A stretch of 64,000 bases of DNA from JAXLWB01 sp046328715 (GTDB lineage Bacteria > Chloroflexota > Anaerolineae > Caldilineales > Caldilineaceae). A model generated the notes under the pieces. That model did no database searches. It saw only the letters and a list, made by a program, of their open reading frames with translations, and was not told the origin of the DNA. Made by a program: the position numbers and the translations under genes. Positions within the stretch are counted from its first letter, which is position 1, and every line of letters starts with the position of its first letter. Shown one piece after another: positions 16,381-25,176 of this stretch. The stretch covers positions 1 to 64,000 of the forward strand of contig JAXLWB010000001.1 in assembly GCA_046328715.1 (NCBI GenBank), written 5' to 3'.

Positions 16381-16749
16381 GACGAACAAAACTCGTGACT
16401 TGAGCTGATACGGCTTCTTGAATGTTGAAAGGATGCTGAAAGCAAACAAACGGTATTTTTATGATAATTTTAATTTATTCATACACACGGATACAAGTGG
16501 AGTCTGTAGAAGAGTATATGTGGCTATGAGGTGTACTGGCGACTTATGTTCACTGAACCATTCAAAGACCCTTTCAGTGGGTGAACTCCAGTTACCTTTA
16601 GTGGCTGCCAGGTTAAGACATATTCTGAGTTAACCCGAACTTGGTGTCGTGTAGAGTATCGATTAAGTCAAGCACAGAATTCTACTCTGAGTGACTTTGA
16701 CAACGTATTTTCAATGCAGCGTCACATTTGTGTGAGATAGGAGATTTTT
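16381..16749. other. Intergenic stretch before cpaB
   Basis: About 370 bases. A 71-codon plus-strand frame at 16418-16633 has no family signal or ribosome-binding site and is not called. A promoter for the cpaB unit is expected here but no clear -35/-10 pair is seen. Confidence 0.3.
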
Positions 16750-17604
16750 ATGGGCTTTCGAGGAATTATTTGGTGGTTAGGCGCATTCATTTTTGCCGCA
16801 ATGGCAGGCATTTTGACGTATGGGATGTTGACTGCAAAATCGCCGAATGCAGGTAAAACAGCCACCGGCAATACACGCCCCGTTGTAGTAGCCGCAATGG
16901 ATATTCCATTTCGCCGCTCCATCGGTGAAACTGAATTAATTATTAAAGATATGCCAGTAGATGCGATTCCAGAAGGAGTAGCAACGAGCCTGGACCAAGT
17001 GATTGGCAAGATGTCAACCGTTGATATTGTCGCAAATGAGCCTGTCCTGACAAAACAATTGGTCACTCCTGATGTGGTGACTCGCCAGGTTTCATTGTCG
17101 GTACCTAAAGGCAAGCTGGTAACAGAAATTCCAACACAATCAAAGCTAATCAGCAATCGACTAATTCGCCCTGGAGACAGAATTGATCTGTTAGCCACAG
17201 TTAAATTTGAAGTTGCCCGCGACAATGGCAGTGGACCTATGCCCGCAACCATGAATTTGTTACCGAATCTTGAAGTCCACGCTATCATCCTGCCGACCAC
17301 GGCTGAAAAGGGCAAGTCGCAAGAGGAGACAACCCAAACAACTGATGAAGGTGGTGTTTTTACGACACTTGATGAAAAGGGTCAATCCATCCTGGTTGCT
17401 GTCGATGCGCAAGATGCGCAAATGATTCGATTTGTGCTGGATGCTAAAGGCTCGCTCGATTTGGTGCTGCGCGCCCCAGGAGATGACACAGCAGCTGATA
17501 GCAAGCCTGTCGATCAATATTTCCTGGCCGATAAGTTTGGCATTGATCTTGTGCGACAAGGTGAACTGAATCTTTCGTCTCCTTACCCTCCCGGTACAAA
17601 TTAA
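16750..17604 (+). CDS. cpaB: Flp pilus assembly protein CpaB (RcpC)
   Basis: 284 residues, ATG with TAGGAG upstream. An N-terminal TM helix (WWLGAFIFAAMAGILTYGM) precedes a SAF domain at about 45-110 (RPVVVAAMDIPFRRSIGETE), followed by the RcpC/CpaB middle domain (VSLSVPKGKLVTEIP; LIRPGDRIDLLATV). CpaB in secretin-bearing bacteria is thought to gate or stabilise the secretin channel; here no secretin gene is present, so it probably acts in the cell wall zone. A MITE-like element begins at its stop codon and a terminator follows at 17741. Confidence 0.9.
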   Translation: MGFRGIIWWLGAFIFAAMAGILTYGMLTAKSPNAGKTATGNTRPVVVAAMDIPFRRSIGETELIIKDMPVDAIPEGVATSLDQVIGKMSTVDIVANEPVLTKQLVTPDVVTRQVSLSVPKGKLVTEIPTQSKLISNRLIRPGDRIDLLATVKFEVARDNGSGPMPATMNLLPNLEVHAIILPTTAEKGKSQEETTQTTDEGGVFTTLDEKGQSILVAVDAQDAQMIRFVLDAKGSLDLVLRAPGDDTAADSKPVDQYFLADKFGIDLVRQGELNLSSPYPPGTN

Positions 17605-17688
17605 TAGAAGTGATATGTAAACATTGCACACTCTCTAAGGTATAAGTTCTGAAGCAGATTGTGCAATGTTCAAAGAGCGTGTCTATAA
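17604..17688. repeat. MITE-like palindromic intergenic repeat, copy B
   Basis: gtaaacattgcaca (17617-17630) pairs with tgcaatgttca near 17662, with agcagattgtgcaatgtt shared with copy A. The right end reads agcgtgtctataagc. The left edge overlaps the cpaB stop codon, as copy A touches the pspA stop. Confidence 0.8.
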
Positions 17689-17740
17689 GCTAGGCATCGA
17701 AGCTTCCAGTGGGATTCCTCTAGCAAATGATCAGTGGCCA

Positions 17741-17776
17741 CCGATGCGGAGCAACCTGCTCTGCATCGGCTTTTCT
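17741..17776 (+). terminator. Rho-independent terminator after cpaB
   Basis: ccgatgcggagca (17741-17753) pairs with tgctctgcatcgg (17757-17769) with one mismatch and is followed by cttttctt. It separates cpaB from cpaE. The rest of the gap (17777-18085) shows no gene or clear promoter. Confidence 0.8.
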
Positions 17777-18085
17777 TAAAAGTTGCAGTAAAGTTTCCCA
17801 GCTAAGTGGCTATCGAATGAAGGAATGGATCCCAACGAGTGGTAGGTAGTACATAACAGAAGTTCTGCAGAATGCTCAATTGGAACGGGTCAAGATGAAA
17901 TGCTCTTCTAGCATATATGGATCGAAAATCTTCTTAATGTTACCTGAATTGAAAGCGCGTTGTAAGTGTTAATTGTATTAGGTAATGTTACTCTAGATGA
18001 GCACATAGTATCAATTGCTAATAAGTAGCATAAATAAACTTCACATCGAAGCAAAGCAGATTTTGGTTGAATTGAGGACGTAATC

Positions 18086-19756
18086 ATGAGCAACAAACCG
18101 ACCCGAATGGTTCTTGTTACAAATAATGCCGAAAGGGCCGCCGTAGTAGAGCAGATTGCAGCTCAAAATGGCTGGCAACTTCTACCGTGTGTGCGTCGGC
18201 CTGTGCCCTTCGAGTTGCTAGATCATCTGCGTATCGATCTCTTTTTGGTTGATTTGGAATTGGAAAATGCTTTTGAGCAAGTGAAAGAACTTTCCCGCCG
18301 CCCAAGCGCCAAGGTGATTGTGCTCGCCTCGGCAGACCAGATGGGCCGTTGGCACGAAGCCATGCAGTTTGGCGCAAAGGAACTGATTTCACTTCCTATT
18401 GAGCCTCAGCACTTGATTAATACTATTACCCAGCTTGTGAATGGGGGTAGTAATTCATTCATATCGAGTCATACTCAAGCAGCGCGACCGGCAACATCTC
18501 CGTTTTCGCATGCGCATAGAGAAGTGACACCGCCACCCGCACCGCCAAGCTATTCAAATGGCACACCAAGTCGAGCTGCCTCGGAAGGTTTGCCTCCAGT
18601 ACCACCACCTCCTGCGCGACCCATGCAGGGACCACCAACGGTGTTACCGCAGCAGCCGCCAATGGGGTATACGGGTGCACCCAACAATGGGCAGCATGGG
18701 CAGCCACCGACGCCTCCTCAACAATTTACTGCACCTTCTTACCAGCAACCTATGCCGCCGCCCCCTGCTCAGAGTGCTGCACCAGCCAATTATGCTGGAC
18801 AATCGGCACCGAATGGCAACGGTGCGCAGGGTTACGCCAATGGGTATGCAAATGGTTATGCAAACGGATATGCGCAGAATAACGGTCACCCACAAAATAA
18901 TGGCCATGCGCCACAGAGTCTTCCACCTAATGGCTATCCGTCCAATGGCTACGCACCTGCGCCTGCAAATCGGCTCATTGCTGTGACAGGCTTACGCGGT
19001 GGTGTTGGACGTAGCACGATTGCTGTGAATCTAGCAGTCGCCTTGCGCCAACGTTCAAATGCCAATGTTATTTTGGCTGAAGCGCATCATGGTTTGGGGC
19101 ATGCTGCTTTGTTGATGAATATGCTGCCACGCCATACTTTGGCAAGCCTGACAGAAGGGGACGCCTTTGACACAGACATTATGCGAAGTGTGCTGCAGCA
19201 ACATAGCAGTGGCGTGCAGCTTTTCTCTGCACCGCTCGATGTTGCACAGTTGGTAGAGTTTTCACCTGAGTCCTGGCGCAATATTCTGACTCTACTCAAA
19301 CAATTGGGGCAGTACATTGTTGTCGACACATCGGCCTATACTGATTCGGTGCTCTCAGAGGTGCTGACTGCTGCCGACGAGATTATTGTAGTGTGTGGCC
19401 CCGATATTTTGAGCATGCGCAGCACGATGTCGCTGCTGGAAACATTGCGTAGTGAACGAGATAATGTGCGCGGTCGTGTTCAATTGATCTTGAATCGTGC
19501 CGGTGTGCGAGGCGGATTGGAAGAATCGACGCTACAGAAGCAACTGCGTGAGAAAATATCGGTCAGCTTCACCGATGATGCACCGCTGGCAACCTATGCC
19601 TTAAATCGCGGTGTACCCTTTGTTTTAAGCCATGCGCGCTCTGCCTTGGCTCGATCAGTTCAAACGTTGGTCGATCAGTTCCATGTGGCTGTACCAAGCG
19701 CAGCTGCACCTGCAAAGAAGCCCTTTGCTCTACTACCCTTGCTAAATCGAGGCTAA
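18086..19756 (+). CDS. cpaE: CpaE/TadZ-like pilus localisation ATPase with receiver-like N-terminus
   Basis: 556 residues. Residues about 1-125 look like a degenerate response-regulator receiver (MVLVTNNAERAAVVEQIAAQ; IDLFLVDLELENA; KVIVLASADQMGRWHEAMQF; KELISLPIEPQHL). Residues about 130-295 are a Pro/Gln/Asn-rich linker that includes a run of NGYA repeats. A MinD/ParA-type ATPase follows with the deviant Walker A G-G-V-G-R-S-T at 305-311, in which the usual signature Lys is replaced by Arg. CpaE/TadZ places the Tad machine in the cell. The linker is longer than usual. SD GAGGA lies upstream of the ATG. Confidence 0.88.
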   Translation: MSNKPTRMVLVTNNAERAAVVEQIAAQNGWQLLPCVRRPVPFELLDHLRIDLFLVDLELENAFEQVKELSRRPSAKVIVLASADQMGRWHEAMQFGAKELISLPIEPQHLINTITQLVNGGSNSFISSHTQAARPATSPFSHAHREVTPPPAPPSYSNGTPSRAASEGLPPVPPPPARPMQGPPTVLPQQPPMGYTGAPNNGQHGQPPTPPQQFTAPSYQQPMPPPPAQSAAPANYAGQSAPNGNGAQGYANGYANGYANGYAQNNGHPQNNGHAPQSLPPNGYPSNGYAPAPANRLIAVTGLRGGVGRSTIAVNLAVALRQRSNANVILAEAHHGLGHAALLMNMLPRHTLASLTEGDAFDTDIMRSVLQQHSSGVQLFSAPLDVAQLVEFSPESWRNILTLLKQLGQYIVVDTSAYTDSVLSEVLTAADEIIVVCGPDILSMRSTMSLLETLRSERDNVRGRVQLILNRAGVRGGLEESTLQKQLREKISVSFTDDAPLATYALNRGVPFVLSHARSALARSVQTLVDQFHVAVPSAAAPAKKPFALLPLLNRG

Positions 19757-19948
19757 TCTCAGAGTAGTAAAAGTTTGAGCATGAGGTTAATTCTTACATG
19801 GCAACGGTATTTAATTAATTGTAAAATGTAAGTTTTCTAACAATTGTGTTTTTGATCTAACAAGACATTACTGCGCTTATGTGTTTGATAAGATCAATGC
19901 ACAGGGAAGAGTTGAAAACGTCACAGAGGCAAAAGAAGCTTACTCTTT

Positions 19949-20614
19949 ATGATAACGATTGTGGTTTTTATACTTAGTATTCTGGCCGGATGGGCGGTGA
20001 ACTTACTCGCTGACGGAGCGCCTCAGAAGTTGGGGCTATCCGTTGTCTTGAAGTCAGCTTCTGAATTTATGAAGCAGCGTCCCAAACGTTATTTCTATGT
20101 TGCTTTGCTAGCCGCTTTTTTTGGCGAAATGGCCTATTTGCGGGCGGGATGGTCGTTGTTAGGGGCTGTCTTAGCCTTACAAGCCTGGTTCTTCCTTGCT
20201 ATAGCCGTGATTGACCTAGAGCATAGACGAGTTTTGAACTGGATGCTTATTCCTGCGTTACCTTTGATTTTAGTTTGCAATTGGCTGGTAGGTCTGCCAA
20301 CACTGCGCTCTGCACTTATCGGTGGGATCTTTGGCTTTGGTGTATTCCTGCTGCTGGCTATCATTTGGCGCGGCGGCATGGGTATGGGTGATGTAAAACT
20401 AGCCGGGGTGATTGGCCTAGCAACAGGTTTATCCGGCGCACTTATTGCAATGTTAGTTAGTTTCTATGCTGGTGGTATTGCTGCAATTATCATTTTGGTT
20501 CGTAGCCGAAAACGGGGTCAGACGATGGCCTATGCACCCTACTTGGCCTTGGGTGCCTGGGTGGCGATTTTCTGGGGAAAAGAAATTTTGCAACTTTACC
20601 GCGCAATCGGCTAA
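19949..20614 (+). CDS. cpaA: A24-family prepilin peptidase (TadV/CpaA)
   Basis: 221 residues with about six to seven TM helices. The two catalytic aspartates of the GXGD aspartyl peptidases are present: Asp89 in AVIDLEHRRV and Asp148 in GMGMGDVKLAG. The N-terminal cysteine methylase-type domain of PilD is absent, as usual for TadV/CpaA. It would cleave both Flp pilins and the TadE/TadG proteins. It starts 192 nt after cpaE and is followed 36 nt later by tadB. Confidence 0.92.
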   Translation: MITIVVFILSILAGWAVNLLADGAPQKLGLSVVLKSASEFMKQRPKRYFYVALLAAFFGEMAYLRAGWSLLGAVLALQAWFFLAIAVIDLEHRRVLNWMLIPALPLILVCNWLVGLPTLRSALIGGIFGFGVFLLLAIIWRGGMGMGDVKLAGVIGLATGLSGALIAMLVSFYAGGIAAIIILVRSRKRGQTMAYAPYLALGAWVAIFWGKEILQLYRAIG

Positions 20615-20650
20615 ACGAACATGACTTTATTATCGATGGAGTAATTAGAG

Positions 20651-21583
20651 ATGAACGTCACGTTAGTTATCGCACTTTTAATCTTTGTAGCCATCTTCAT
20701 GGTGTTCATTGGGATGTATCGCTGGCTGAGCAATGCAAGTGAGATGCAGCAACGCCTAATGGGAGTTTTGCCACACGTTGAAGACGAAGTGAACCGTCAG
20801 ATGTTGGCAAAGAAGGTAAACGAACAACTCAGTGGTTACTCATTTATTGCAAAACTTGATCATCAGCTCCAAGCGGCAGATATCAGCATGTCTGCCACCG
20901 AGTTTCTGATGATTCGTGTAGGTGCCACTGTGGGTGCGTTGGTTCTGGGTTGGATACTCTCAGGCATCATCATTGGTGGACTCGCTCTGGCCGTGATCGG
21001 TTGGGTTGTACCTGGCGTCATGATCAAAATGCAACAGTCAAAGCGAACTCGGCTCTTTAATGAGCAACTACCCGATATGCTTTCTCTGTTGGTGGGTTCG
21101 TTGCGTGCAGGCTATGGATTGCTTCACGCTTGTCGTATTGTCAATCAAGAAATGCCCGATCCCATCTCTAAAGAATTCAGTCGAGTGCTAAAAGAGACAT
21201 CCCTGGGTTACAGCTTAAATGATGCCTTGTCTCATCTGGCTGAAAGAATTGAAAGCGAGGATCTGGAGTTAATTGTCAACGCTATCGCCGTACAAAATGA
21301 AACGGGTGGTAGCTTGGCTGAGATGCTCGACACGATTACGACCACGATTCGGGATCGCATCAAGTTAAAAGGCGAAATTCGAGTACTTACAACACAACAG
21401 CGCTTTACAGGCTATATTCTAACTGGGTTACCCTTTGGTACCTTTGCATTGATTATGATGCTGAATCCCGGGTACATCATGGAAATCTTTACACCTCAAT
21501 GGATGTTCATTCCTGCTGGTGCTCTCATGATGATCTTTATTGGGAATATTGTGATGCAAAAAATCACCAAGATCGAGGTATAA
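20651..21583 (+). CDS. tadB: Tad pilus inner-membrane platform protein TadB
   Basis: 310 residues of the type II secretion F (GspF) fold. It has an N-terminal TM (VIALLIFVAIFMVFIGMYRW), a pair of helices near 90-120, a cytoplasmic domain with the conserved PDMLSLLVGSLRAGYGLLHA and an IESEDLELIVNAIAVQNETG segment, and C-terminal TMs. TadB pairs with TadC as the platform driven by the TadA ATPase. A MITE-like repeat separates it from tadC. Confidence 0.92.
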   Translation: MNVTLVIALLIFVAIFMVFIGMYRWLSNASEMQQRLMGVLPHVEDEVNRQMLAKKVNEQLSGYSFIAKLDHQLQAADISMSATEFLMIRVGATVGALVLGWILSGIIIGGLALAVIGWVVPGVMIKMQQSKRTRLFNEQLPDMLSLLVGSLRAGYGLLHACRIVNQEMPDPISKEFSRVLKETSLGYSLNDALSHLAERIESEDLELIVNAIAVQNETGGSLAEMLDTITTTIRDRIKLKGEIRVLTTQQRFTGYILTGLPFGTFALIMMLNPGYIMEIFTPQWMFIPAGALMMIFIGNIVMQKITKIEV

Positions 21584-21663
21584 CACTCAATTGAGTCAAT
21601 GTAATGCCAATTGTACTCAGGTGGAAGTGAAACAATCACAAGATCGCATTGGAATTGGCAACT

Positions 21664-21749
21664 AATAGAGATAACACTTAGAAATTGCACAATTTTCAGT
21701 ATCAAGTACTAAAGCAGATTGTGTGATGTTTAAATAGCGTGCCTATAAG
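21664..21749. repeat. MITE-like palindromic intergenic repeat, copy C
   Basis: taatagagataacacttaga opens the copy, attgcacaatt near 21684 pairs with gattgtgtgatgtt at 21717-21730, and the end reads tagcgtgcctataagc. It is more degenerate than copy A, lying between tadB and tadC without breaking a gene. Confidence 0.8.
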
Positions 21750-21793
21750 CAAAGTACGCCCGAAGTGGGCTACCGATAAAGTGGAGGTAAGAA

Positions 21794-22744
21794 ATGAACC
21801 AAGTATTGGCAAGTGGTGGTGATACACAAGCAATGTTAGTGGCTGGGCTCGTCATTATGACGATATTTCTAGTCGCAATGGGAATACGTTCCAGCCGTAA
21901 TCGACGCAATGCGATTGCATCAGCTGCATTGGCAGGCCGTCCTGGCAGTTCGGATATTGATTTGCGGTCGCTGGAGATGACACAGCCTTCTACCGAACGT
22001 TTATTAATGCCGATTGCTCGTATGTTAGCTGGGGTTGGTCGGATCGTTACTCCACAAGCAAACCTAGCTCAATGGCAACGAGATTTGATGATGGCAGGGT
22101 TGATCAATCGGTTGAGTGTCACTGACTTCTTGGGCATCCGAGCTTTAGTTGGGACGGTTCTTGGACTTACCTCTTTCTTCTTGTTTTCTGCTGGAACATC
22201 AGGTTTTTCGGCAATACTTTTTGCCTTGGTTCCCTTTATGCTGGGCCTTTACGTTCCGGTCTTTTGGCTAAAAGGACGGGTGACCACGCGTCAAAAATCC
22301 ATCAGCCGTGCTTTGCCTGATGCATTGGATATGATGTCAATTTGCGTGGATGCTGGCCTGGGGTTCGAAGCAGCATTACAGAAGGTCGCATGGCAGTGGG
22401 ATAACGAACTGACTGAAGAGTTTCGCCGAGTGATCACAGAGATTCGGGTTGGTGTGTCCCGTGTCGATGCGTTACGACATATGGTAGATCGTACCAGTGT
22501 TGCTGATATGGCGAGCTTTGTTGCTGTACTCGTTCAGGCTGATCAACTTGGCATCGCGATTAAAGATGTACTACATACCCAGGCAGAGCAAATGCGCGTG
22601 AAGCGACGCCAACGGGCACAGGAGTCAGCACAAAGAGCACCTTTGAAGATGCTCTTCCCACTGGTATTTTTCATCTTCCCGTCTATGTTTGCCGTTATTC
22701 TGGGGCCAGCAGTACCCAAACTAATGAACGCATTCTCACGTTAA
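21794..22744 (+). CDS. tadC: Tad pilus inner-membrane platform protein TadC
   Basis: 316 residues, ATG with GGAGG upstream. It has an N-terminal TM, two TM helices at about 115-160, the F-domain core (ISRALPDALDMMSICVDAGL, GFEAALQKVA, VAVLVQADQLGIAIKDVL) and C-terminal TM (PLVFFIFPSMFAVILG). This is the usual partner of TadB in Tad systems. The 250-nt gap to the next gene has no clear element apart from one GCACTTATCA word near 22916, also found near 13699 and 14131. Confidence 0.92.
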   Translation: MNQVLASGGDTQAMLVAGLVIMTIFLVAMGIRSSRNRRNAIASAALAGRPGSSDIDLRSLEMTQPSTERLLMPIARMLAGVGRIVTPQANLAQWQRDLMMAGLINRLSVTDFLGIRALVGTVLGLTSFFLFSAGTSGFSAILFALVPFMLGLYVPVFWLKGRVTTRQKSISRALPDALDMMSICVDAGLGFEAALQKVAWQWDNELTEEFRRVITEIRVGVSRVDALRHMVDRTSVADMASFVAVLVQADQLGIAIKDVLHTQAEQMRVKRRQRAQESAQRAPLKMLFPLVFFIFPSMFAVILGPAVPKLMNAFSR

Positions 22745-22994
22745 AGTGCGTACTACATTTCAGTTGTCAGAAGAGAGTTTTCGATACCATTTAACCGCAA
22801 GGCGAGCTTTTAAAGAGTACAGGACTGAACTTGATGCCATGCAAACAACTTATGTCGATGTGACATGATACGAGGCATTTCCTGTAGCAGCAATGAATTT
22901 TGTTCAGAACTTACGCACTTATCAATTCTACGTCGTGCAAGGGTAGTAAACTTCTCGGTCGCATGCGTAAGCCTATGTTATTAGTGAGGAGATC

Positions 22995-24986
22995 ATGACA
23001 TCGTCAGTAAACAATCCGCAAACGCGTGAACAGACACGAGTTTTATTCAATCAGGCCTATGATCCCAATGAACGGCGCTATGAGGTAAACGAGAATAGCA
23101 CGGCACTGGTTCGATATGCACCTGATTTTCGAACGGATCCTTTCTATCACAAGGTCTTGCAACACATGCAAATGGGCGAGTGGCAACAAGCAGTCATGTT
23201 GCTCAACGCCTTGACAGATAAATATCCAAAAGCACTTGAATTGACCTGGTTGCTACAAGATGCAGGTGTACGTGCAGAAGTAGAACAAAACTGGGGTGAC
23301 AAGGTCAAAGGGCGAAGTGATACCTTTGTCAACGTGATCCCGACACTTGCACGCGTTGCAGCCGTAGTTTTGATTCTGATCTTGCTTGCCGGTGCTGGTT
23401 GGGCGTTCTTACGCTTCCGCCAAAATAGTGCAGTGGCTGCTGAACGATTAGCATTACTAAATCAAGCTCAAACGGCGATGAATGATGCGAATTATGAGGA
23501 CGCCATCAAGTTTTTTGATCAGCTTCTCGTTTCGGATCCGCAGGATACTCAAGCGGTCAATGGCAAGGCAGAGGCAGAAAAGCAGTTGGCCTTAGCAGCA
23601 AAATATGATCAGGCCATCGCTGCCCTCGATGGAGGAAAAAACGAAGAGGGGCTGAGCTTGCTGACCGAACTGCAAACACTTTCACCTGGTTACAAGGACG
23701 TTACACAACGCATCGAACAAGCCCAGGCCCGTGTGAAAGCGGCAAAGCTGTTTGTTCAAGCCGAAGCGTCTTACGCAGCACAAGAGTGGCAAACGGCAGT
23801 TGCCCAGTATGAGGAATTACGTGCTGCCGATAGCACCTACGAATCTGACACAGTGGTGGATCGTACAGCCGAAATTTACTTGTTACTCGGCCAACAGGCG
23901 GTCAGTCAGCGCCCGATTTCTCCAGATGAGTTAACCGGAATTCAGGAATATTTTCGCAAGGTGCTGCGTTTAAAGACAGGGGATGAAACTGCTAGAACGG
24001 AAAGCGATCTTCTTGACAAGTATCTACTGGGTGCCCGTTCTTTGACGCAAGGCAATCTGGAGCAGGCAGTATCAAATTTGAAAGAAGTCTATGATACTCG
24101 CCCCCAATATCTGGGTGGACTGTTGGTTGATCAGTTGTATACCACCCTTTTGGCCTTGGGGGATCGTGCACAAACCGGTGGTGACTATCAGTCTGCACTC
24201 AACTATTATCGAGAAGCCATGAACTTGCCTGTGGCTGATAAGAGTCTTGCAGTACGTAACGTGACCAAGGTTTCAGTCGCTATGGCACCAACCCCGACGC
24301 CTACGCCTGAACCGACTGCAACGCCACAGCCAGCCTCGGGTCCCAGCAGCGCCTATGCTGGTGGCGGTGGTGGCGGTGGTGACGAAAGCGGATTGGGTTT
24401 TGCCATTGCAGACAAGCCACTGAGTGCATACAAGGGGTGGCTTCTCTTCGAGCGTGATGGGAGTTACTACATCATGAAAACCGATGGCAGTTCACAAATG
24501 ATTGCACCCGCCGAAGCCGGGGAGAAGTATGATCAATTGTACAACAAGCGCGAATGGTCTCCAGATGGTAAGAATCAGGCCTATGTTGGGAAGAACTGGG
24601 ACGGTTCTGACAAAGCTGATATTTGGAAGTTCCGTGCAGACCTTCCCGAAAATTGGCGCCGAAATTTCGAAATGCGCACTGCACCAGGTCTACAGTACGA
24701 TCCGGCTTGGTCACCACGCAATGATTTGGTTGCCTTTGTATCGAACGAAACAGGCAACGATGAAATTTGGATCATGGACCTGGAAGGAAAGAATGCCCGC
24801 CAACTGACGAAGAACAGTTGGGAATGGGATAAGCACCCAACCTGGACAGCAGATGGATCACGGCTGATTTTCTTTTCAAATCGTACAGGGAAGGCTCAGA
24901 TTTGGTCGATGAACCCTGACGGCTCTGACCCAATCAATATTAGCAAGAGTGAATTCAACGATCAAGATCCAGTTTTGATTCGCTAA
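22995..24986 (+). CDS. Membrane protein with TPR repeats and C-terminal TolB-like propeller blades
   Basis: 663 residues. A cytoplasmic N-terminus of about 110 residues includes a TPR-like pair (HMQMGEWQQAVMLLNALTDK), then a TM at about 113-137 (VAAVVLILILLAGAGWAFLR). Outside it are further TPR-like repeats (QTAMNDANYEDAIKFFDQLL, QTAVAQYEELRAADSTYE), a Pro/Thr linker (TPTPTPEPTATPQP), a Gly-rich patch and four PD40/TolB-type blades (REWSPDGKNQAY, YDPAWSPRNDLVAF, HPTWTADGSRLIFF). It sits inside the Tad locus between tadC and tadA. It may replace the TPR protein TadD, linking the machine to the wall or envelope; this is inference. A terminator follows. Confidence 0.8.
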   Translation: MTSSVNNPQTREQTRVLFNQAYDPNERRYEVNENSTALVRYAPDFRTDPFYHKVLQHMQMGEWQQAVMLLNALTDKYPKALELTWLLQDAGVRAEVEQNWGDKVKGRSDTFVNVIPTLARVAAVVLILILLAGAGWAFLRFRQNSAVAAERLALLNQAQTAMNDANYEDAIKFFDQLLVSDPQDTQAVNGKAEAEKQLALAAKYDQAIAALDGGKNEEGLSLLTELQTLSPGYKDVTQRIEQAQARVKAAKLFVQAEASYAAQEWQTAVAQYEELRAADSTYESDTVVDRTAEIYLLLGQQAVSQRPISPDELTGIQEYFRKVLRLKTGDETARTESDLLDKYLLGARSLTQGNLEQAVSNLKEVYDTRPQYLGGLLVDQLYTTLLALGDRAQTGGDYQSALNYYREAMNLPVADKSLAVRNVTKVSVAMAPTPTPTPEPTATPQPASGPSSAYAGGGGGGGDESGLGFAIADKPLSAYKGWLLFERDGSYYIMKTDGSSQMIAPAEAGEKYDQLYNKREWSPDGKNQAYVGKNWDGSDKADIWKFRADLPENWRRNFEMRTAPGLQYDPAWSPRNDLVAFVSNETGNDEIWIMDLEGKNARQLTKNSWEWDKHPTWTADGSRLIFFSNRTGKAQIWSMNPDGSDPINISKSEFNDQDPVLIR

Positions 24987-25019
24987 ACCAGAAACGCTCC
25001 AGCACCGTAGAACAAGAGT

Positions 25020-25063
25020 AATAAAAAGGGTTTGTGAGTCTAAACTCACAAACCCTTTTTATT
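25020..25063 (+). terminator. Strong bidirectional-type terminator
   Basis: aataaaaagggtttgtgagt (25020-25039) pairs exactly with the segment 25044-25063, giving a 20-bp stem with a four-base loop and T-runs on both strands. It splits tadA from the upstream Tad genes. Confidence 0.93.
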
Positions 25064-25176
25064 ATCTAACGAATAACTTTAATAATCGTTAGCAAATTGC
25101 AATGTTGGAGTTTGCATAAATGTGTTACTCTGAATTTACGAAGATAACTTTAAGGTAAGGAAATGAGGTTTTTACA

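Noticed and set aside
16418..16633. A 71-codon frame between tadG and cpaB
   Set aside because: No domain, no ribosome-binding site, and the residues are not pilin-like.
18820..18915. Tandem repeat in cpaE considered as a CRISPR-like or minisatellite array
   Set aside because: The repeat is in frame, encodes NGYA units and has no spacers of constant length.
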